A stretch of 10,539 bases of DNA from Candidatus Avelusimicrobium alvi. GTDB lineage: Bacteria; Elusimicrobiota; Elusimicrobia; Elusimicrobiales; Elusimicrobiaceae. The notes beneath the pieces are model-generated. The model ran no database searches, was not told the DNA's origin, and saw only the letters and a list, made by a program, of their open reading frames with translations. Within the stretch, counting starts at the first letter, position 1. Every line of letters begins with the position of its first letter. Positions 7,511 to 10,539 of this stretch are shown in pieces. The stretch lies in NCBI GenBank assembly GCA_002329395.1, contig DCTQ01000066.1, forward strand, positions 1 to 10,539, given 5' to 3'. Position numbers and translations under genes: made by a program.

Positions 7511-7539
7511 ACTATAGGCGTTCTGGGGGCGTGCGTCAA
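7511..7539 (-). promoter_or_regulatory. Sigma70-type promoter giving a leaderless mRNA for the ChaN-like gene
   Basis: On the - strand, TTGACG (7539-7534) and TATAGT (7516-7511) are separated by exactly 17 bp; each matches consensus at 5 of 6 bases. With the -10 box at -12 to -7, +1 falls at 7504, the A of the ATG. The sequence between box and ATG (ATAAGC) and the preceding bases hold no Shine-Dalgarno site. Confidence 0.8.
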
Positions 7540-7545
7540 GAGTAT

Positions 7546-7580
7546 AAATAAAAACCGCCCCCGTTTTAGGCGGGAGCGGT
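7546..7580 (-). terminator. pyk: Intrinsic terminator of pyruvate kinase
   Basis: On the - strand, ACCGCTCCCG (7580-7571) pairs with CGGGGGCGGT (7563-7554), one G-U pair included, with a 7-nt loop, followed by a T-rich tract to 7546. It ends only 6 bp before the -35 box of the next promoter at 7539. Confidence 0.88.
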
Positions 7581-7599
7581 GTAAAATATCGCTTACGTA

Positions 7600-9021
7600 T
7601 CAGACTTCCAACACGTAGAGCATATTGGTGGTGCCGGCTTTGCCGAACGGAATACCGGCGGTAACCACAACATTGTCGCCTTCTTTGGCGAGCTGCTGGG
7701 CCACCACGGCTTTTCTGGCCTCGGCGGTCATATCGTCAAAGTTTTTCAGGTTTTCAATAACCATCGGCGTTACGCCCCACACAACGGTCAGCTGGCGGGC
7801 GGTGGTGATGTTGGGCGTGAGGCCCAAAATCGGCAGGCCGCCGGCGCGCTGCTGAGAGGCGCGCAGGGTGGTGGAGCCGGAGTCCGTAAACGTTACGATT
7901 ACGTTGGCCGTATCCATATTGGTGGCTACGAGGCCGGCCGCGGAGGTGATGGCGCCTTCCTTGGTGGTGTCGTTTTTGCGTTCCAAGAGGGAGAGGCCTT
8001 TGCGGTAGCGGTGGTCTTTTTCCACGGTTTCAATGATGCGGCGCATGGTGGCCACGGCTTCGTACGGATGATCGCCCTGGGCGGTTTCGGCGGAGAGCAT
8101 AACGGCGTCCACGCCGTCGTAAACGGCGGTGGCCACGTCGGAAGCTTCGGCGCGGGTGGGCATAATGTTGTGAATCATGGATTCAAGCATCTGCGTCGCC
8201 ACGATGACCGGTTTGCCCGCTTTGCGGCAGCCGGAAACGATTTTTTTCTGCAGTACCGGCACGAGTTCCGGGCTGGTTTCCACGCCCAGGTCGCCGCGGG
8301 CGACCATGATGACGTCGGTCAAATCAATAATTTCGCGCAAGTGTTCAATGGCGGAGGGTTTTTCAATCTTGGCGATGATGTGGGCTTTGGATTTCATCAG
8401 GCTGCGCAGTTCAATAATATCTTCGGGTTCCTGCACAAACGAGAGGCCGATAAAGTCGGCGCCCAGCATTTCGGCGATTTTCAAATCTTCTTTGTCTTTG
8501 GCGGTCAGCGCGGAGAGCGGCAGTTTTACGCCGGGCACGTTCACGCCTTTTTTGTTGGACAGTTCGCCGCCCGCGATAACGGTGCAGTCGGCGGTGTCGG
8601 CGGTGTGGGCGTCTACGCGCAGGCGGACTACGCCGTCGTTAAGCAGGAGTTCCAGGCCGGGTTTCATCGCGGCGAAGATTTCTTTGTGCGGCAGGCAGAC
8701 GCGGGTCTGGTCGCCCGGTTCCGGGTTCATATCCAGGCGGAATTTGTCGCCTTCTTTTAGGGTGATGCGGTAATCTTTAAAGGTGCCCACGCGGAGCTTG
8801 GGGCCCTGCAGGTCAAATAAAATACCCAGGGTGCAGTTGTATTTCTTTTCCATCTTGCGGATGTTGGTAACTCTTTCCTGATATTCAGGCAAGGAACCGT
8901 GGCTGCAGTTGCAGCGGAAGACGGATACCCCGGCTAAAACCAATTGTTCAACGGCTTTTTCGTTGCTGGTGTCGGGACCGATGGTCGCGACGATTTTGCA
9001 AAAGTCAGTATTTTTAGGCAT
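7600..9021 (-). CDS. pyk: Pyruvate kinase
   Basis: This cytoplasmic enzyme transfers phosphate from phosphoenolpyruvate to ADP, the last ATP-forming step of glycolysis. Its 473 residues match the standard bacterial length without the extra C-terminal PEP-utiliser domain. Visible signatures: KIVATIGP (9-16); FRCNCSHGS (35-43) with R36, N38, S40 and H41; FDLQGPKLRV (69-78) with D70 and R77; AKIEKPSAI (217-225) with K218 and E220; MVARGDLGVE (239-248) with R242 and D244; ATQMLESM (275-282) with T276; and MLSAETAQG (308-316). The catalytic set is complete. The loop normally RLNFSHG or RMNFSHG reads RCNCSHG, with two cysteines that are unusual. The gene has its own promoter and terminator. GAGGAA at 9040-9035 is 13 nt from the ATG, rather far for a Shine-Dalgarno site, but the protein N-terminus agrees with this start. 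Confidence 0.97.
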   Translation of the reverse strand: MPKNTDFCKIVATIGPDTSNEKAVEQLVLAGVSVFRCNCSHGSLPEYQERVTNIRKMEKKYNCTLGILFDLQGPKLRVGTFKDYRITLKEGDKFRLDMNPEPGDQTRVCLPHKEIFAAMKPGLELLLNDGVVRLRVDAHTADTADCTVIAGGELSNKKGVNVPGVKLPLSALTAKDKEDLKIAEMLGADFIGLSFVQEPEDIIELRSLMKSKAHIIAKIEKPSAIEHLREIIDLTDVIMVARGDLGVETSPELVPVLQKKIVSGCRKAGKPVIVATQMLESMIHNIMPTRAEASDVATAVYDGVDAVMLSAETAQGDHPYEAVATMRRIIETVEKDHRYRKGLSLLERKNDTTKEGAITSAAGLVATNMDTANVIVTFTDSGSTTLRASQQRAGGLPILGLTPNITTARQLTVVWGVTPMVIENLKNFDDMTAEARKAVVAQQLAKEGDNVVVTAGIPFGKAGTTNMLYVLEV

Positions 9022-9096
9022 AATGTCTGTATTCTTCCTCAGTGATAACTTCTTAGAGTAAGGGGCGGAATATCCCTTTTTCCCCTTCTAGCATAT

Positions 9097-9125
9097 ATTT
9101 TATTATTTTTAGACGTACTTGTCAT
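9097..9125 (-). promoter_or_regulatory. pyk: Sigma70-type promoter of pyruvate kinase
   Basis: On the - strand, ATGACA (9125-9120) and TAAAAT (9102-9097) are spaced by 17 bp, and each matches consensus at 5 of 6 positions. The predicted start near 9090 gives a leader of about 69 nt. Near its 5' end AAGGGG (9087-9082) can pair with CCCCTT (9065-9060). Confidence 0.65.
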
Positions 9126-9152
9126 ACGTTTATATGAAAAAAACGGCGTAAA

Positions 9153-9181
9153 TTGAAATGCGCTTATAAATTCGCTAAAAT
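9153..9181 (+). promoter_or_regulatory. Sigma70-type promoter giving a leaderless mRNA for alaX
   Basis: TTGAAA (9153-9158) and TAAAAT (9176-9181) are separated by exactly 17 bp; each is 5 of 6 to consensus. With the -10 box at -12 to -7, +1 is 9188, the A of the alaX ATG. No Shine-Dalgarno site precedes the ATG. An alternative -10, TATAAA at 9165-9170, lacks a -35 box and would still leave only about 11 nt of leader. Confidence 0.78.
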
Positions 9182-9187
9182 ATACCA

Positions 9188-9649
9188 ATGAACGCAAATC
9201 CTTCTTTAGAGCCTAAGAAAGACTATTACGCTCCGATGCATACCGCTGAGCATATTTTAAATCAAACGATGGTGCGCCTGTTCGGCTGCGCGAGAAGTAA
9301 AACCAACCACATAGAAAAAAACATATCCAAGTGCGACTATTTCCTCCCTTCCGCTCCCGACGAAGAACAAATGCGCGAAGTGGAAGAACTGGTGAACGAA
9401 GTAATCGCGCGCGGCCTGCCGGTTACGGCGCAGACGCTCCCGCGGGACGAGGCCGGGAAACGCGTGGATTTGTCCGGCCTGCCGCAAAGCGCGCAGGGCG
9501 ACGTGCGGCTGGTGTACGTAGGCGAGTACGACGTATGCCCCTGCATCGGCAAACACGTGGAAAATACGCGCGAAATCGGGCGGTTTAAACTGTCCAGCTG
9601 GGACTACCGGGAAGGAAGACTGCGCGTTCGCTTTAAGCTGGAAAATTAA
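9188..9649 (+). CDS. Free-standing AlaX-type alanyl-tRNA editing protein
   Basis: This 153-residue protein is the size of the short AlaX group. AlaX proteins resemble the editing domain of alanyl-tRNA synthetase and hydrolyse mischarged tRNA(Ala), typically carrying Ser or Gly, in the cytoplasm. The zinc site is intact: HTAEH (18-22) gives H18 and H22, and CIGKH (119-123) gives C119 and H123. A second Cys (C117) makes the block CPCIGKH. The SKTNHIEKNISKCDY stretch (37-51) and the C-terminal GRFKL (131-135) also fit the family. No synthetase catalytic domain is present, so it is not a truncated AlaRS. The beta-barrel gene follows 16 nt downstream, so the two are probably co-transcribed. No Shine-Dalgarno site is seen and the mRNA is predicted leaderless. 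Automatic annotation may mislabel it as alanyl-tRNA synthetase. Confidence 0.9.
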   Translation: MNANPSLEPKKDYYAPMHTAEHILNQTMVRLFGCARSKTNHIEKNISKCDYFLPSAPDEEQMREVEELVNEVIARGLPVTAQTLPRDEAGKRVDLSGLPQSAQGDVRLVYVGEYDVCPCIGKHVENTREIGRFKLSSWDYREGRLRVRFKLEN

Positions 9650-9665
9650 TACATTCAGGAGAATT

Positions 9666-10539
9666 ATGCAACATTTCTGCAAAAAAGCAGCTGTACTGCT
9701 GGCGGTATTGCTGGTAACGGGCGCGGCTTACGCCCAGGACGGCAAACGCGGCTGGCAGGTGGAGCTGAAAAAGCTTGCGTTTGATTTTACTTCCACCGAA
9801 GTAAAAAACGCCCGGGAATATCAAGACTTCCCCGACGCCCGTTTAAGCGCCGATTCCCAAACCGCCATGCGCGGCCTGTTTGACGCCATCGCCGACTATC
9901 ACGCCGCCCACTATTTGTGGAGCAACGAACTGACGATGGACTACGGCCGCACCAAAATCCGCCCCGTGGAAGGCGAAACGCTGACGAACGAAAGCGCGGA
10001 CAAAATTCTCTTTACCACCGGCTATACCCAGCGTTTGTGGAACGTGCAGGACGTATTGGGCGGTTTTGAAGTGGGGCCGTTTGCCACGCTGGGATACGAA
10101 ACGGAATTTACCAAACCCGATTACTCTCCCCGCAAAAAAATTCTGCGCGGCACCGCGGGCGTGAAGCTCTTTGAAGGCAAATACATTAAAAGTTTGTTTG
10201 CCGCGGTGGTGGGCGAGCGCGATTTTACGTACAGCCCCGGCGCGAGCAAGCTGGCGTGGGAAGCCGGCTTTAAAATTGAACAGCCGGTGCGCGAAGGCGT
10301 AACCGCGAAATACTCGGCTTTGTTCCGCGATTACCTGAGCGAATCGGAAAAACGCTCCACGGATTTGGATTACGAATTTACGGCCGATGCGCGTTTGGAA
10401 GTGCAGCTGTATAAGAACTTGTATCTCGCGCCGTTCGTAAGCTACTACACCGCCCAGGCCAAATATTTCGGCAAACGCGGCGAAAACGTGTATGTCGGCG
10501 TGTCGCTGTCGTTTAGCCATATTTTTAAAGCGGCCGAAG
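9666..10539 (+). CDS. Predicted outer-membrane beta-barrel protein, DUF3078-like (3' end outside window)
   Basis: The frame runs from ATG 9666 to the window edge without a stop (291 codons). A clear signal peptide (about 1-23) ends AYA before QDGK. The mature part is rich in alternating polar/hydrophobic strands with Tyr, Phe and Trp, for example HYLWSNELTMDYG near 81-93, FEVGPFATLGYET, and YVGVSLSFSHIF close to the edge. This pattern is typical of outer-membrane barrels. The order of a WSNEL-type strand, a Lys-containing FTTGYTQRLW strand and later paired strands recalls DUF3078 proteins known mostly from Bacteroidetes; that link is by eye only. The last visible residues look like a terminal strand, so only a short C-terminus is probably missing. 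AGGAG at 9657-9661 lies 4 nt before the ATG. It follows alaX by 16 nt, presumably in one transcript. Function is unknown. Confidence 0.85.
   Translation, partial: MQHFCKKAAVLLAVLLVTGAAYAQDGKRGWQVELKKLAFDFTSTEVKNAREYQDFPDARLSADSQTAMRGLFDAIADYHAAHYLWSNELTMDYGRTKIRPVEGETLTNESADKILFTTGYTQRLWNVQDVLGGFEVGPFATLGYETEFTKPDYSPRKKILRGTAGVKLFEGKYIKSLFAAVVGERDFTYSPGASKLAWEAGFKIEQPVREGVTAKYSALFRDYLSESEKRSTDLDYEFTADARLEVQLYKNLYLAPFVSYYTAQAKYFGKRGENVYVGVSLSFSHIFKAAE

Noticed and set aside
8011..8773. Long + strand frames opposite pyruvate kinase (for example 249 residues)
   Set aside because: Phe/Gly/His-rich antisense shadows of a clearly identified gene, with no start signals.
9188..9649. Truncated alanyl-tRNA synthetase
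   Set aside because: The frame is complete, the zinc site is intact and the size matches free-standing AlaX; no remnant of the synthetase catalytic domain is nearby.
9843..10520. A 225-residue - strand frame opposite the beta-barrel gene
   Set aside because: The + strand frame from 9666 has a Shine-Dalgarno site, a signal peptide and barrel-like strands; the - strand frame has none of these.

Overview
The window looks like chromosomal DNA of a Gram-negative, probably anaerobic and host-associated bacterium. It is GC-rich and compact, with secreted proteins, a predicted outer-membrane barrel and sugar-phosphate uptake. The style of the proteins (a large multi-pass membrane protein of unknown family, a short AlaX, a GlpT/UhpT-type antiporter, a DUF3078-like barrel) made me think of gut Elusimicrobiota. 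That assignment is an impression from sequence alone and is not tested. I see no mobile element, CRISPR array, rRNA or tRNA.

Layout. On the + strand, the window opens inside a long gene (1-2901) for a membrane protein with about 12 helices between soluble N- and C-terminal parts. A 14-bp hairpin follows. Next is a singly transcribed organophosphate:phosphate antiporter (3108-4466) with an extended -10 promoter and two tandem terminators. About 300 bp with no convincing gene follow (4566-4863). On the - strand come a two-gene unit encoding a secreted ChaN/Tiki-like protein (7504-6545) and a secreted 5'-nucleotidase-like enzyme (6506-4911), and upstream of it pyruvate kinase (9021-7600). Diverging from pyruvate kinase on the + strand are a free-standing AlaX-type tRNA editing protein (9188-9649) and a predicted outer-membrane beta-barrel protein that runs off the right edge (9666-10539+).

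How the genes may work together. The antiporter would bring phosphorylated sugars or glycerol-phosphate into the cell in exchange for phosphate. Pyruvate kinase makes ATP at the end of glycolysis. The nucleotidase would release phosphate and nucleosides outside the cytoplasm. This gives a loose theme of phosphorylated-carbon use, but most genes are separately transcribed, so it is not evidence of one pathway.

The most notable signal is regulatory. Two genes, the ChaN-like gene and alaX, have near-consensus sigma70-type promoters with 17-bp spacers whose -10 box lies exactly 6 nt before the ATG. Both lack a Shine-Dalgarno sequence. The predicted +1 is therefore the A of the start codon, which means leaderless mRNA. 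Other genes in the window have ordinary Shine-Dalgarno sites, so two modes of translation initiation seem to coexist here. I found no clearly new multi-gene system. The unknown large membrane protein is the best candidate for new protein biology.
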